From the NCBI GenBank assembly GCA_934271525.1, contig CAKQRL010000020.1, positions 1-22,537 of the forward strand: 22,537 nt of DNA. Reading direction: 5' to 3'. The notes under the pieces are model-generated. The model saw only the letters and a program-made list of their open reading frames with translations. It did no database searches and was not told the DNA's origin. Every line of letters begins with the position of its first letter. The stretch's first letter is position 1. The translations under genes were made by a program, and so were the position numbers. The stretch comes from an uncultured Rhodocyclaceae bacterium (GTDB lineage: Bacteria > Pseudomonadota > Gammaproteobacteria > Burkholderiales > Rhodocyclaceae). Shown here piece after piece: positions 1-7,500 of this stretch.

Positions 1-428
1 CCCCCCCATAAAACAAAATAAAGCACAAAGGCATAAAGCAACAACAAGCCATTGGCTAGGTTTTGAGTCGACCATGAAAACACATTCAACAAATACAAAT
101 TGATTGTTGGCACGCACAACAAAATGAAACACGCCAACATTTTGGAATGGCGCAAAACGGCAAGCAAAATCAAAAACAATGCGGCGTGAAAAACCACAAT
201 GTTGCCGATATACAAATAAAAAGTGTGTTTGCCAAAAAGGGAATAAAAAATGCCCAAAAGCCAAGCGGGAAAAACGGCGTGCCAGCCGTCACGCTTTAAA
301 ACGGCAAGGCTATCAAAAAAATCTGGGTAAGAGTTGTAACCCGGAAAATAAAGCCAAATTAAAAAAAGGCTATCCAACAACAAGGCAATGAACAAAATGC
401 CAGCGCGTGAAAAAATCGGTTGGCGCAT
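1..428 (-). CDS. Polytopic inner-membrane protein, GT-C glycosyltransferase-like (partial)
   Basis: The reverse strand is open from an ATG at 428-426 to the left edge, giving 142 complete codons with no stop; the C-terminus lies outside the window. The product begins MRQPIFSRAGILFIALLL and is strongly hydrophobic, with about five likely membrane segments (near residues 8-28, 50-66, 69-92, 98-115 and 124-142). The stretch after the first segment, GYNSYPDFFDSLAVLKRDGW, followed by a helix and FGKHTFYLYIGN, recalls the first periplasmic loop of dolichyl-phosphate-mannose/ArnT-like membrane glycosyltransferases; this is a resemblance only. The gene lies 39 bp downstream of glyS on the same strand, with a half repeat between them and no clear Shine-Dalgarno. 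It could equally be an oligosaccharide polymerase or another membrane enzyme. The open frame is solid; the function is uncertain. Confidence 0.65.
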   Translation of the reverse strand, partial: MRQPIFSRAGILFIALLLDSLFLIWLYFPGYNSYPDFFDSLAVLKRDGWHAVFPAWLLGIFYSLFGKHTFYLYIGNIVVFHAALFLILLAVLRHSKMLACFILLCVPTINLYLLNVFSWSTQNLANGLLLLYAFVLYFVLWG

Positions 429-433
429 TGTTG

Positions 434-468
434 ATTTTGAAAAAAATTTGCAGTTCACCGTGGATTTT
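434..468. repeat. Half copy of the palindromic repeat (glyS 3' end)
   Basis: An A/T core (ATTTTGAAAAAAATTTG) is followed by the arm GTTCACCGTGGATTTT, with the ACCGTGG core at 457-463. It lies directly after the glyS stop codon and fills the gap to the next gene on the minus strand. Only one arm is present, so it cannot form the full hairpin. Confidence 0.75.
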
Positions 469-2564
469 CAAAGTTTGGACAAATCAGCCACTTGTTTGAG
501 CATTTTGGCAATGGCAAAAAGCAAAGCGTGGCGGTTTTGGCGCACATTTTCTTCTTCGGCATTGACCAACACTTCTTCAAAAAAAGTATGAAGCGGATTT
601 TTTAATGCCAACAACAAATGCAAACATTGGGCGTAATTTTTTTCTTCAAAAGCCATTTGCATTTTGGGTTGCAGTTGTTCTTGTGCGTTAAACAAATTTT
701 TTTCCGCCGCATCTTTTAACAAGGCAATGGAAAAATGCGTTTTTTCAGAGTTGGATTTTTTTAAAATGTTGTAAACACGTTTGTGGATTTGGATTAAATC
801 TTGCGATTCAGGCAATTTTAAAAACGCGCGAAGTGCTGTCAAACGCGGCAAAACTTCGCATAAATTTTCAGACTCCACTGCCAACACCGCTTCAATTTCG
901 CACAATTGCCAGCCGTCTTTTTGCAAGATTTGCGAATAACGTTCCAATAGAAAATTTTTCAGCGTTGACCGTGGATTTTTGAAGTTGGCAATGTTTACAA
1001 AACTTTGCGCGGCGTTTTCCAACAAACTTTCAAGCGAGAGTTTTAAACCGCCTTCGGTTAAAAGCCGCACCACGCCAATTGCCGCGCGGCGCAAACCAAA
1101 AGGATCTTTTTCGCCCGTGGGCATTTGGTTTATCCCAAACAAACCGACCAAACTTTCTAATTTGTCGGCAAGCGCCAAAATTTTGCCAATTGCATTGCGC
1201 GGCAAATCATCTCCTGCAAAGCGCGGGCGATAATGGTCTTCAATGGCAAAGGCAATGTTTTGCGCCAAGCCATCGTTTAAAGCGTAATAACGCCCCATAA
1301 TGCCTTGCAATTCGGGGAATTCGCCAACCATTTCGCTTGCCAAATCGGCTTTAAATAAGCGCGCTGCTTGGCAAAGGTTTTCTTTTTCTTCGGGCAAAAT
1401 GGCGGCTGCGGCAAATTCGGCAATGTTTAAAACCCTTTTGCAACGTTCAGACTGCGAACCCAGCGCGTGGTGATAACGGATTTTTTCCAGCATAGGCAAG
1501 CGTGCCGCCAAAGGCGTTTTTTTGTCTTCTTCAAAGAAAAATGCCGCATCGGACAAGCGCGCGCGCAAAACGCGCTCATTGCCGTGAATAATGGCGGCAG
1601 GGTTTTCAGGCGACAAATTGGCAACCATCAAAAATTGATGAAAAAGCGCGCCGTTTTCTTGCAACAAAGGAAAGTATTTTTGATTGGCTTTCATCGTTAA
1701 AATCAAGCATTCTTGCGGCACTTTTAAAAAACTTTCATCAAATGTGCCTAAAAAAATCGCAGGATTTTCAACCAAAGCCGTGGTTTCATCCAAAAGTTCG
1801 GGGTCGTCTAATGGTTTTAAGACTTTGCCGACTTTTTTAGAACATTCATCAGCAACTTGGATAAGCGCTTCGGCAATCAGCGCGCGGCGTTTTTCAAAAT
1901 TAGCAATCACCGCGCCATCGGTTTGCAAGCGTTCTTCGTATTCCTTGGCGTTTTTAAACACAATTTCAGGCGTTTTTGCCGCAAAGCGATGCCCTTGGGT
2001 TTTGTTCCCCGCGCTTAAACCCAATAAAGTAATGGGCAAAATTTCATCATCCAACATCACCACCAAGCGATGCGCTGGCCGCACAAAATGCGTGGTTGTC
2101 CAACCATCTGCGGCTTGGTAACTCATCATTTTGGGAATGGGCAAGGCATTCAACACTTTGGGCAAATCTGCGTTTAAAAAATCCGCCAGCGCCGTGCCTG
2201 TTTGTGTTTGGGTGATAAAAAGCGTGTTGTTTTCGGTTTCCAACGCGGCAGATTCGGGATTATCCACGCTCAACGCTTTTAATTTTTTTAAAAGTGCCGC
2301 GGTTTTGTTGCCGTTTTCATCCAAACCGATTTTAACCGGCATCAATTTTTGGCGAATGGTTTTGGGGGCAGACACTTTTAAAACGCCGTGGATTAAAACC
2401 GCTAAACGCCGCGGCGTGGCAAAACCTTGAAAAGTTGCCGAATTTTCTAAAAAATCATTGGCTTTTAAATGCTTAAAAATCGGTTCGGCAAAATGTTCGC
2501 CTAAGGTTTTTAATGCTTTGGGCGGCAATTCTTCGGTAAAAATTTCAATTAAAAGCGTTTTCAT
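468..2564 (-). CDS. glyS: Glycyl-tRNA synthetase beta subunit
   Basis: 698 residues; E. coli GlyS is 689. It is the tRNA-binding subunit of the bacterial alpha2beta2 glycyl-tRNA synthetase, which charges tRNA-Gly in the cytoplasm. The N-terminus LLIEIFTEELPPKALKTLGE is the family signature. The central HD-like region contains FFFEEDKKTPLAARLPML and the C-terminal DALR-type anticodon-binding region ends FFEEVLVNAEEENVRQNRHA, matching the family's FF(D/E)xVxVNA block. The ATG overlaps the glyQ stop codon (ATGA), so the two subunits are translationally coupled. An in-frame repeat arm at 963-980 encodes NPRST in the poorly conserved linker before the C-terminal domain. The stop codon directly abuts another half repeat. 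Assignment is firm. Confidence 0.97.
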   Translation of the reverse strand: MKTLLIEIFTEELPPKALKTLGEHFAEPIFKHLKANDFLENSATFQGFATPRRLAVLIHGVLKVSAPKTIRQKLMPVKIGLDENGNKTAALLKKLKALSVDNPESAALETENNTLFITQTQTGTALADFLNADLPKVLNALPIPKMMSYQAADGWTTTHFVRPAHRLVVMLDDEILPITLLGLSAGNKTQGHRFAAKTPEIVFKNAKEYEERLQTDGAVIANFEKRRALIAEALIQVADECSKKVGKVLKPLDDPELLDETTALVENPAIFLGTFDESFLKVPQECLILTMKANQKYFPLLQENGALFHQFLMVANLSPENPAAIIHGNERVLRARLSDAAFFFEEDKKTPLAARLPMLEKIRYHHALGSQSERCKRVLNIAEFAAAAILPEEKENLCQAARLFKADLASEMVGEFPELQGIMGRYYALNDGLAQNIAFAIEDHYRPRFAGDDLPRNAIGKILALADKLESLVGLFGINQMPTGEKDPFGLRRAAIGVVRLLTEGGLKLSLESLLENAAQSFVNIANFKNPRSTLKNFLLERYSQILQKDGWQLCEIEAVLAVESENLCEVLPRLTALRAFLKLPESQDLIQIHKRVYNILKKSNSEKTHFSIALLKDAAEKNLFNAQEQLQPKMQMAFEEKNYAQCLHLLLALKNPLHTFFEEVLVNAEEENVRQNRHALLFAIAKMLKQVADLSKL
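963..980. repeat. Repeat arm inside glyS
   Basis: GTTGACCGTGGATTTTT, core at 968-974, matches the intergenic arms over about 17 bases. It is read in frame as KNPRST in GlyS, in a linker not expected to be conserved. A single arm, with no inverted partner nearby. Confidence 0.7.
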
Positions 2565-3469
2565 TGCATTCTTTCTAAAATTTCGGCAGCGTGCGCGGGC
2601 TTGGCAAGCGGAAAACCCAAACGGGCGCGGGATTTCAAATAACTTTGCGCAACCATTTTGGATAAATTGCGAATGCGCATCATATAAGTGGCGCGCTCGG
2701 TCACAGAAATGGCTTGCCTTGCATCCAATAAATTAAAGGTGTGGGCGGCTTTTAAAATTTGTTCATAAGCCGGCAGCGCCAAGTTTTGTTCAACCAAATG
2801 TTGGGCGTTTTGTTCATAAGCGTTGAAACTTTCAAACAAAAAAGGCACGTTGGCTTCTTTAAAATTGTAAGTGGATTGTTCTACTTCGTTTTGGTGATAA
2901 ACATCGCCATAGGTTAAATGGTCAGTCCATTTTAAGTCATAAACATTTTCAACGCCTTGCAAATACATTGCCAAGCGCTCTAATCCATAAGTAATTTCGC
3001 CGGTAATCGGTTTGCAATCTATGCCGCCCACTTGTTGAAAATAAGTGAATTGGGTCACTTCCATTCCGTTTATCCATATTTCCCAACCCAAGCCCCAAGC
3101 GCCAAGCGTGGGGTTTTCCCAGTTGTCTTCCACCAAACGCACATCGTTGTTTTTTAAATCAAAACCAAGGGCTTCAAGCGAGCCCAAATAAAGGTCAATG
3201 ATATTTTCTGGCGCGGGTTTTAAAACCACTTGAAATTGATAATAATGTTGCAAACGATTGGGATTTTCGCCATAACGCCCATCTTTTGGGCGGCGCGAAG
3301 GTTGCACATAAGCAGCGCGCCAACACTCTGGCCCAATGGCTTTTAAAAAAGTTGCGGTGTGGCTGGTGCCGGCACCGACTTCCATATCATAAGGTTGCAA
3401 AAGGGCGCATTGTTCCTTTGCCCAATAATTTTGCAAGGTGAGAATAATATCTTGGAAAAAAAACGCCAT
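2561..3469 (-). CDS. glyQ: Glycyl-tRNA synthetase alpha subunit
   Basis: 302 residues; E. coli GlyQ is 303. This is the class II catalytic subunit that forms glycyl-adenylate and carries the active site of the alpha2beta2 enzyme. Family blocks seen in order: LQNYWAKEQCALLQPYDMEV, GAGTSHTATFLKAIGPE, AAYVQPSRRPKDGRYGENPN (motif 2 region), FQVVLKPAPENI, EDNWENPTLGAWGLGWE, and TYFQQVGG with ITYGLERLAMYLQ (motif 3 region with its arginine). The first ATG gives the correct family length. The gene leads a two-gene operon with glyS. The 97 bp upstream contain a full palindromic repeat that also follows the upstream sulP-family gene, so glyQ probably has its own promoter in the remaining 40 or so bases; no convincing one was seen. 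Confidence 0.98.
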   Translation of the reverse strand: MAFFFQDIILTLQNYWAKEQCALLQPYDMEVGAGTSHTATFLKAIGPECWRAAYVQPSRRPKDGRYGENPNRLQHYYQFQVVLKPAPENIIDLYLGSLEALGFDLKNNDVRLVEDNWENPTLGAWGLGWEIWINGMEVTQFTYFQQVGGIDCKPITGEITYGLERLAMYLQGVENVYDLKWTDHLTYGDVYHQNEVEQSTYNFKEANVPFLFESFNAYEQNAQHLVEQNLALPAYEQILKAAHTFNLLDARQAISVTERATYMMRIRNLSKMVAQSYLKSRARLGFPLAKPAHAAEILERMQ

Positions 3470-3507
3470 AAAAAACTTTCAAAAGTTTTAAAAAATCGCC
3501 ATTTTAT

Positions 3508-3568
3508 GATTTTCCACGGTAAACCGAGTATTTTTTTCAAAAAAAATAATGGTTTACCGTGGATTTTT
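3508..3568. repeat. Full palindromic repeat after the SulP gene
   Basis: Left arm TTTTCCACGGTAAACC (core 3514-3520) and right arm GGTTTACCGTGGATTTTT (core 3556-3562) are inverted. Between them is a second, nested palindrome, TATTTTTTTCAAAAAAAATA, at 3529-3548. The transcript could fold into one long hairpin with an almost closed loop. The stop codon of the SulP gene (3569-3567) abuts the right arm, which fits a 3'-end or terminator role. In the SulP direction the bases after the stem are AAAATC rather than a T run, so it is not a textbook intrinsic terminator on that strand. Confidence 0.85.
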
Positions 3569-5216
3569 AGGTTTTTAATAAAAATTCGGCGCGTGCCAAA
3601 GCGGCGTTTAAATTGTGGCTGGCATTGGCGGCACCCAATTGCGCAATAAAACCCGAACGGCGCAAAAACAAACGCGGCTGGCCGTGCATATTGCACAAAA
3701 TCAAGGTTTTGCGCCGCGCCGTCAAACGCCGATTTAATCCCCGCAAAGCCTCCAAACCAGAGGTGTCAATTTGCACCAAATGCTCCAAATCCAAAATTAA
3801 AACATCGGGCAAATGGGTTAAAGAATCTTCCAATGTGCCGGTTGCGCCAAAAAATAAGGAACCATAAAGGCTATTGGCGGCAACGCGGTTTTCCAAATCT
3901 TTTGGTAATTTGCCGTTTAAGTTGATTGTTTCAAAGTGCGTGAGTTTGGATGACGAATAAATAAAATAAAGGCACGCCAAAACCATTCCCAATTCAACCG
4001 CAATGGTTAAATCAAACAACACGGTTAATAAAAATGTGCTCCACAAAATAATGCGGTAAGCATAAGGAAAACGCTTCAAACGCGATAATTCGCGCCATAA
4101 ACCCATATTGATGGCGGTCATCATCACAATGGCAGAAAGCGTGGCAAGCGGCACAAAATCGGCAAGCGGCGCCAAAACCAACACAATCAACAACAAAACA
4201 ACGGCATGCACCATTCCAGAAATAGGCGTTCTGCCGCCGGCTTTCACATTTGTTGTGGTGCGGGCGATGGCACCGGTTGCGGCAAATCCGCCAAAAAAAG
4301 GTGCGGCGATATTTGCCAAACCTTGTGCGATGAGTTCTTGGTTGGGGTCGTGTTTGTCTTCAATTTGCCCATCCGCCACGCGCGCCGACAAAAGCGATTC
4401 AATAGAACCCAAGAGCGCCAAAGTAATGGCTGGAGAAATTAAAGCGCCAAGATTGCTCAACGCAATAGAAGGCAAGCCAAAAGCAGGAAATTCCTGCGGA
4501 ATGCCGCCAAAGCGCGAACCGATGGTCTCCACCGGCAAATGAAAAATGGCGCTAAGCAACGTTCCAATTACCAAAATTAAAAGCGGCGCGGGAATGTTTT
4601 TTAAAAAACGCAAAAAATAAATTCTGCGTGTTGCCCACGGATAAACCGCCAAAAACGCCAAACTAAATGATGAAAGTAGCAGCGTGGTTGAATCAAAAGT
4701 TGGCAAATGGGCAATTAAAACCTGCATTTTTTCAAAAAATTCCGCAGGCAGTTTTTCTATTTTTAAACCCAAAAAATCTTTGACTTGTGCCAAAAAAATC
4801 ACCACCGCAATGCCGTTGGTAAAACCCAAAACAACCGCAATGGGAATAAAACGAATCAGTTGGCCTAATCGGCTAATGCCCATTAAAAGCAACAAAATGC
4901 CCGACAAAAACGTGGCAACCAACAAACCGCCATAACCTTGGGAAGCGATGATTCCATAAACAATGGGAATAAAAGCGCCCGTTGGTCCGCCAATTTGCAC
5001 GCGCGAGCCGCCGAATAAAGAAATTAAAAATCCCGCCACAATGGCTGTCCAAATGCCAGCAGAAGGGAAAGCGCCCGAAGCAATGGCAAACGCCATTGCC
5101 AAAGGCAATGCCAAAACACCCACGGTGATGCCAGCGGCAATGTCTTTGCTCAATTGCGCCGCATTGTAATCGGTTAAACATTCCAACAATTTGGGGCGAA
5201 AATAAAAGTGCTTCAT
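3567..5216 (-). CDS. SulP-family anion transporter with C-terminal STAS domain
   Basis: 549 residues from the ATG at 5216. SulP proteins move inorganic anions such as sulfate or bicarbonate across the inner membrane. The N-terminus has the family pattern FRPKLLECL, then ITVGVLALPLAMAFAIASG, GGSRVQIGGPTGAF and many hydrophobic segments. LGSIESLLSARVADG and ATGAIARTTTNVKAGGRTP are core SulP blocks. The STAS domain covers about the last 130 residues, with LILDLEHLVQIDTSGLEAL carrying the DTSG motif. An upstream TTG at 5255 would add 13 residues (RFSTVNRLFFSK), but those are encoded by a half repeat, so I chose the internal ATG. Substrate cannot be assigned; the IGGPTGAF type occurs in BicA-like bicarbonate carriers as well as sulfate carriers. 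The gene stands divergent from pyrD. Confidence 0.9.
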   Translation of the reverse strand: MKHFYFRPKLLECLTDYNAAQLSKDIAAGITVGVLALPLAMAFAIASGAFPSAGIWTAIVAGFLISLFGGSRVQIGGPTGAFIPIVYGIIASQGYGGLLVATFLSGILLLLMGISRLGQLIRFIPIAVVLGFTNGIAVVIFLAQVKDFLGLKIEKLPAEFFEKMQVLIAHLPTFDSTTLLLSSFSLAFLAVYPWATRRIYFLRFLKNIPAPLLILVIGTLLSAIFHLPVETIGSRFGGIPQEFPAFGLPSIALSNLGALISPAITLALLGSIESLLSARVADGQIEDKHDPNQELIAQGLANIAAPFFGGFAATGAIARTTTNVKAGGRTPISGMVHAVVLLLIVLVLAPLADFVPLATLSAIVMMTAINMGLWRELSRLKRFPYAYRIILWSTFLLTVLFDLTIAVELGMVLACLYFIYSSSKLTHFETINLNGKLPKDLENRVAANSLYGSLFFGATGTLEDSLTHLPDVLILDLEHLVQIDTSGLEALRGLNRRLTARRKTLILCNMHGQPRLFLRRSGFIAQLGAANASHNLNAALARAEFLLKT

Positions 5217-5250
5217 TTTTGAAAAAAATAGGCGGTTGACCGTGGAAAAA
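5216..5250. repeat. Half repeat at the SulP gene start
   Basis: The core TTTTTGAAAAAAATA is followed by the arm GCGGTTGACCGTGGAAAAA (ACCGTGG at 5239-5245). It lies between the divergent SulP gene and pyrD and overlaps an in-frame upstream extension of the SulP reading frame. Confidence 0.75.
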
Positions 5251-5264
5251 CGCAATTTTAACGC

Positions 5265-5293
5265 TTGAACATTAAAAAAATCGCTGCTTTTAT
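5265..5293 (+). promoter_or_regulatory. Possible sigma70-type promoter for pyrD-rnf
   Basis: TTGAAC (5265-5270) and TTTTAT (5288-5293) are spaced by 17 bp, leaving a leader of roughly 10 bases before the pyrD ATG. No Shine-Dalgarno is visible, so translation might be near-leaderless. Both hexamers are imperfect. Confidence 0.3.
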
Positions 5294-5309
5294 CTTAAAA
5301 TAATTCGCT

Positions 5310-6344
5310 ATGCTTTATGACATTATTCGCCCACTTCTTTTTTTACTCAACCCTGAAACAGCGCACAATTGCAGTTTGCAGGCAATGGCGTTGTTGCAAA
5401 AAATCGGCGCTTTAAATTGGTTGATTGACAACAACGTGCCCAGCCATCCCGTGAAAATCGCCGGCATTACTTTTCCTAATCCAGTTGGCTTGGCGGCTGG
5501 CATGGACAAAAACGGCATTGCCATTGATGCGCTTGGCGCTTTGGGTTTTGGCTTTTTGGAATTGGGAACCGTCACGCCCCAAGCGCAAGCGGGCAATCCC
5601 AAACCACGTTTGTTTCGTTTAAAAAAAGAAGGCGCCATTATTAACCGCATGGGTTTTAATAACGATGGCGTGGATGCCTTGGTTCAGCGTATTCAACAAT
5701 CAAAGTTTTACCAAAACGGCGGCATTATTGGAATCAATATCGGCAAAAATGCGACAACGCCCATTGAAAACGCCGTGGATGATTATTTAATCGGTTTAAA
5801 AAAAGCTTACCAAACAGCGCATTATGTGGCGGTGAATATTTCGTCTCCCAACACCAAAAATTTGCGCACTTTGCAAGCGGGCGAATCGCTTGATATTCTT
5901 TTAAAAAACTTAAAAGCAACGCAACAACAACTGGCAGACCAATGCGGCAAATACACGCCGATTTTCATCAAAATTGCGCCCGATTTAACCGATGAAGAAG
6001 TTGAAAACATTGCGCACAATTTAATCAAACACCAAATGGATGGCGTGATTGCCACCAATACCACGTTGAATCGTGAAAAAATTTTAAGTTCACCGTGGAA
6101 AAATGAAATCGGCGGATTATCCGGCAAACCTTTAAAAGAAAAAGCCTTAAACATTCAAAAAACATTGGCAAAATCTTTGGATGGCGCTTTGCCCATTATT
6201 GGCGTAGGCGGCATTTTTTCTGGCGAAGATGCCCAAGAAAAAATCCAAAACGGCGCCCAACTGGTGCAACTTTATTCTGGATTTGTTTTCAAAGGTCCTG
6301 TGTTCATTGCCGAATGTCGGCGCGCTTTGGAAAATTTGCGATGA
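5310..6344 (+). CDS. pyrD: Dihydroorotate dehydrogenase (quinone), class 2
   Basis: 344 residues; E. coli PyrD is 336. It oxidises dihydroorotate to orotate in pyrimidine synthesis and passes electrons through FMN to membrane quinone. Seen in order: an N-terminal membrane-associating helical segment (MLYDIIRPLLFLLNPETAHN), FPNPVGLAAGMDKNG, FLELGTVTPQAQAGNPKPRL, MGFNNDG, GINIGKN, VAVNISSPNTKNLR (class 2 catalytic serine), PIFIKIAPDLTDEE, VIATNTTL, IGGLSGKPLKEKA and IIGVGGIFSGEDA. A repeat arm at 6088-6103 is translated as SSPWKN in the loop before GGLSGKP. The stop overlaps the rnfA start (ATGA), so pyrD appears to be the first gene of the rnf operon. Confidence 0.97.
   Translation: MLYDIIRPLLFLLNPETAHNCSLQAMALLQKIGALNWLIDNNVPSHPVKIAGITFPNPVGLAAGMDKNGIAIDALGALGFGFLELGTVTPQAQAGNPKPRLFRLKKEGAIINRMGFNNDGVDALVQRIQQSKFYQNGGIIGINIGKNATTPIENAVDDYLIGLKKAYQTAHYVAVNISSPNTKNLRTLQAGESLDILLKNLKATQQQLADQCGKYTPIFIKIAPDLTDEEVENIAHNLIKHQMDGVIATNTTLNREKILSSPWKNEIGGLSGKPLKEKALNIQKTLAKSLDGALPIIGVGGIFSGEDAQEKIQNGAQLVQLYSGFVFKGPVFIAECRRALENLR
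6088..6103. repeat. Repeat arm inside pyrD
   Basis: GTTCACCGTGGAAAAA, with the core at 6092-6098, is read in frame as SSPWKN in a surface-loop position of PyrD. It matches the half copy beside glyS, which also has GTTCACC. Confidence 0.6.
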
Positions 6345-6922
6345 GTTATTTGTTTATTGTGCTGTCCGCCGTGTTGGTTAATAACGTGGTTTTGGTCAAA
6401 ATTTTGGGATTGTGCCCGTTTATGGGCGTCTCCAAAAAAATTGAAACCGCTTATGGTATGGGCGCGGCAACCACATTTGTTTTAACCGTGGCAACAGGCG
6501 CTAGTTTTGTGATTGACCATTATTTGCTCACCCCTTTTGATTTGGAATACCTGCGCACCATTGCGTTTATTGTTACCATTGCCGCCATTGTGCAATTAAC
6601 GGAAATGATCATTGCCAAAACTTCCCCCGTGTTGCAACAAACTTTGGGCATTTATTTGCCGCTCATTACAACCAACTGCGCCGTTTTGGGCGTGCCGCTT
6701 TTGAATATTGCGCACGATTATCGTTTTTTGGAATCGCTTTTGTTTGGTTTTGGTTCGGCTTTGGGATTTTCTTTGGTGATGGTGCTTTTTGCCGGCATTC
6801 GCGAACGCATTGAAGGCGCCGATGTGCCGCGTTATTTTCAAGGTTCTGCCATTGCAATGATTACCGCCGGTTTAATGGCACTAGCCTTTATGGGTTTTGC
6901 CGGATTGGACAAATACCAATGA
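6341..6922 (+). CDS. rnfA: Rnf electron transport complex subunit A
   Basis: 193 residues from the ATG at 6341, identical in length to E. coli RsxA. The frame is open further upstream, but the added residues overlap pyrD; the ATG overlapping the pyrD TGA gives the conserved MSYLFIVLSAVLVNNVVLVK. RnfA is an integral inner-membrane subunit with six helices that, with RnfE, forms the membrane core of the ion-pumping Rnf complex. Conserved blocks are KILGLCPFMGVSKK, LPLITTNCAVLGVPLLN (the TTNC cysteine implicated in the intramembrane iron-sulfur site shared with RnfE/NqrDE) and FAGIRERIEGADVPRYFQG. Second gene of the pyrD-rnf operon, overlapping rnfB by 4 bases. Confidence 0.97.
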   Translation: MSYLFIVLSAVLVNNVVLVKILGLCPFMGVSKKIETAYGMGAATTFVLTVATGASFVIDHYLLTPFDLEYLRTIAFIVTIAAIVQLTEMIIAKTSPVLQQTLGIYLPLITTNCAVLGVPLLNIAHDYRFLESLLFGFGSALGFSLVMVLFAGIRERIEGADVPRYFQGSAIAMITAGLMALAFMGFAGLDKYQ

Positions 6923-7500
6923 GCGCCATTTTAATTGCCATCGGCATTATGTCCTTGGGCGCCATTGTTTTGGGCACTGCGCTTGGTTTTTCCGCCGTGC
7001 GTTTTAAAGTGGAAGGCGACCCTTTAATTGAACAAGTCAATGCCATTTTGCCGCAAACCCAATGCGGACAATGCGGTTTTGCCGGTTGCAAACCTTATGC
7101 CGAAGCCATTATCAAAGGCGAGGCGGAAATTAATTTGTGCCCGCCCGGAGGAGTCGATGGTATGCAACGCATTGCCGAATTATTAGGGCGCGATGCTTCT
7201 CAATTATCCGCAGTTTGCGAAAAACCCAAACAAGTGGCGCACATTGACGAACAAACCTGTATCGGTTGCACCTTGTGCATTCAAGCTTGTCCGGTGGAAG
7301 CCATCATCGGCGCTGCCAAACAAATGCACACGGTGGTGAGCGACTTATGCACCGGTTGCGAATTGTGTGTGAAACCTTGCCCGGTGGAATGTATTCAAAT
7401 GAAACCCATTGCTGTAACCGAGCGCACGTGGAAATGGAAGCACCCAAGCGAAAAATTGGTGATTCCTATTGTTCCAATGCCCGTGGAGTCGCCACAATGA
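6919..7500 (+). CDS. rnfB: Rnf complex iron-sulfur subunit B
   Basis: 193 residues; E. coli RsxB is 192. One N-terminal membrane helix (about residues 4-24) anchors a cytoplasmic iron-sulfur domain that exchanges electrons with the low-potential partner. Cys49, Cys52, Cys57 and Cys74 form the Fe-S (CxxCxxxxCx16C) motif typical of RnfB. Two ferredoxin-type 4Fe-4S motifs follow: Cys114/117/120/124 (CIGCTLCIQACP) and Cys144/147/150/154 (CTGCELCVKPCP). All cluster cysteines are present. Starts and stops overlap rnfA and rnfC by ATGA. Confidence 0.97.
   Translation: MSAILIAIGIMSLGAIVLGTALGFSAVRFKVEGDPLIEQVNAILPQTQCGQCGFAGCKPYAEAIIKGEAEINLCPPGGVDGMQRIAELLGRDASQLSAVCEKPKQVAHIDEQTCIGCTLCIQACPVEAIIGAAKQMHTVVSDLCTGCELCVKPCPVECIQMKPIAVTERTWKWKHPSEKLVIPIVPMPVESPQ

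Noticed and set aside
179..391. Lys/Arg-rich 70-codon open frame on the plus strand
   Set aside because: It is the complement of the hydrophobic minus-strand protein that runs off the left edge, which is the more credible coding strand.
1684..2121. Long open frame antisense to glyS
   Set aside because: It mirrors glyS codon structure, has no family signature and no ribosome-binding site; the minus-strand gene explains the sequence.
5120..5126. Extra CCACGGT inside the SulP gene (others at 6485-6491 and 8287-8293)
   Set aside because: These lack the GTT(T/G) and A/T flanks and encode normal conserved residues; about this many are expected by chance.
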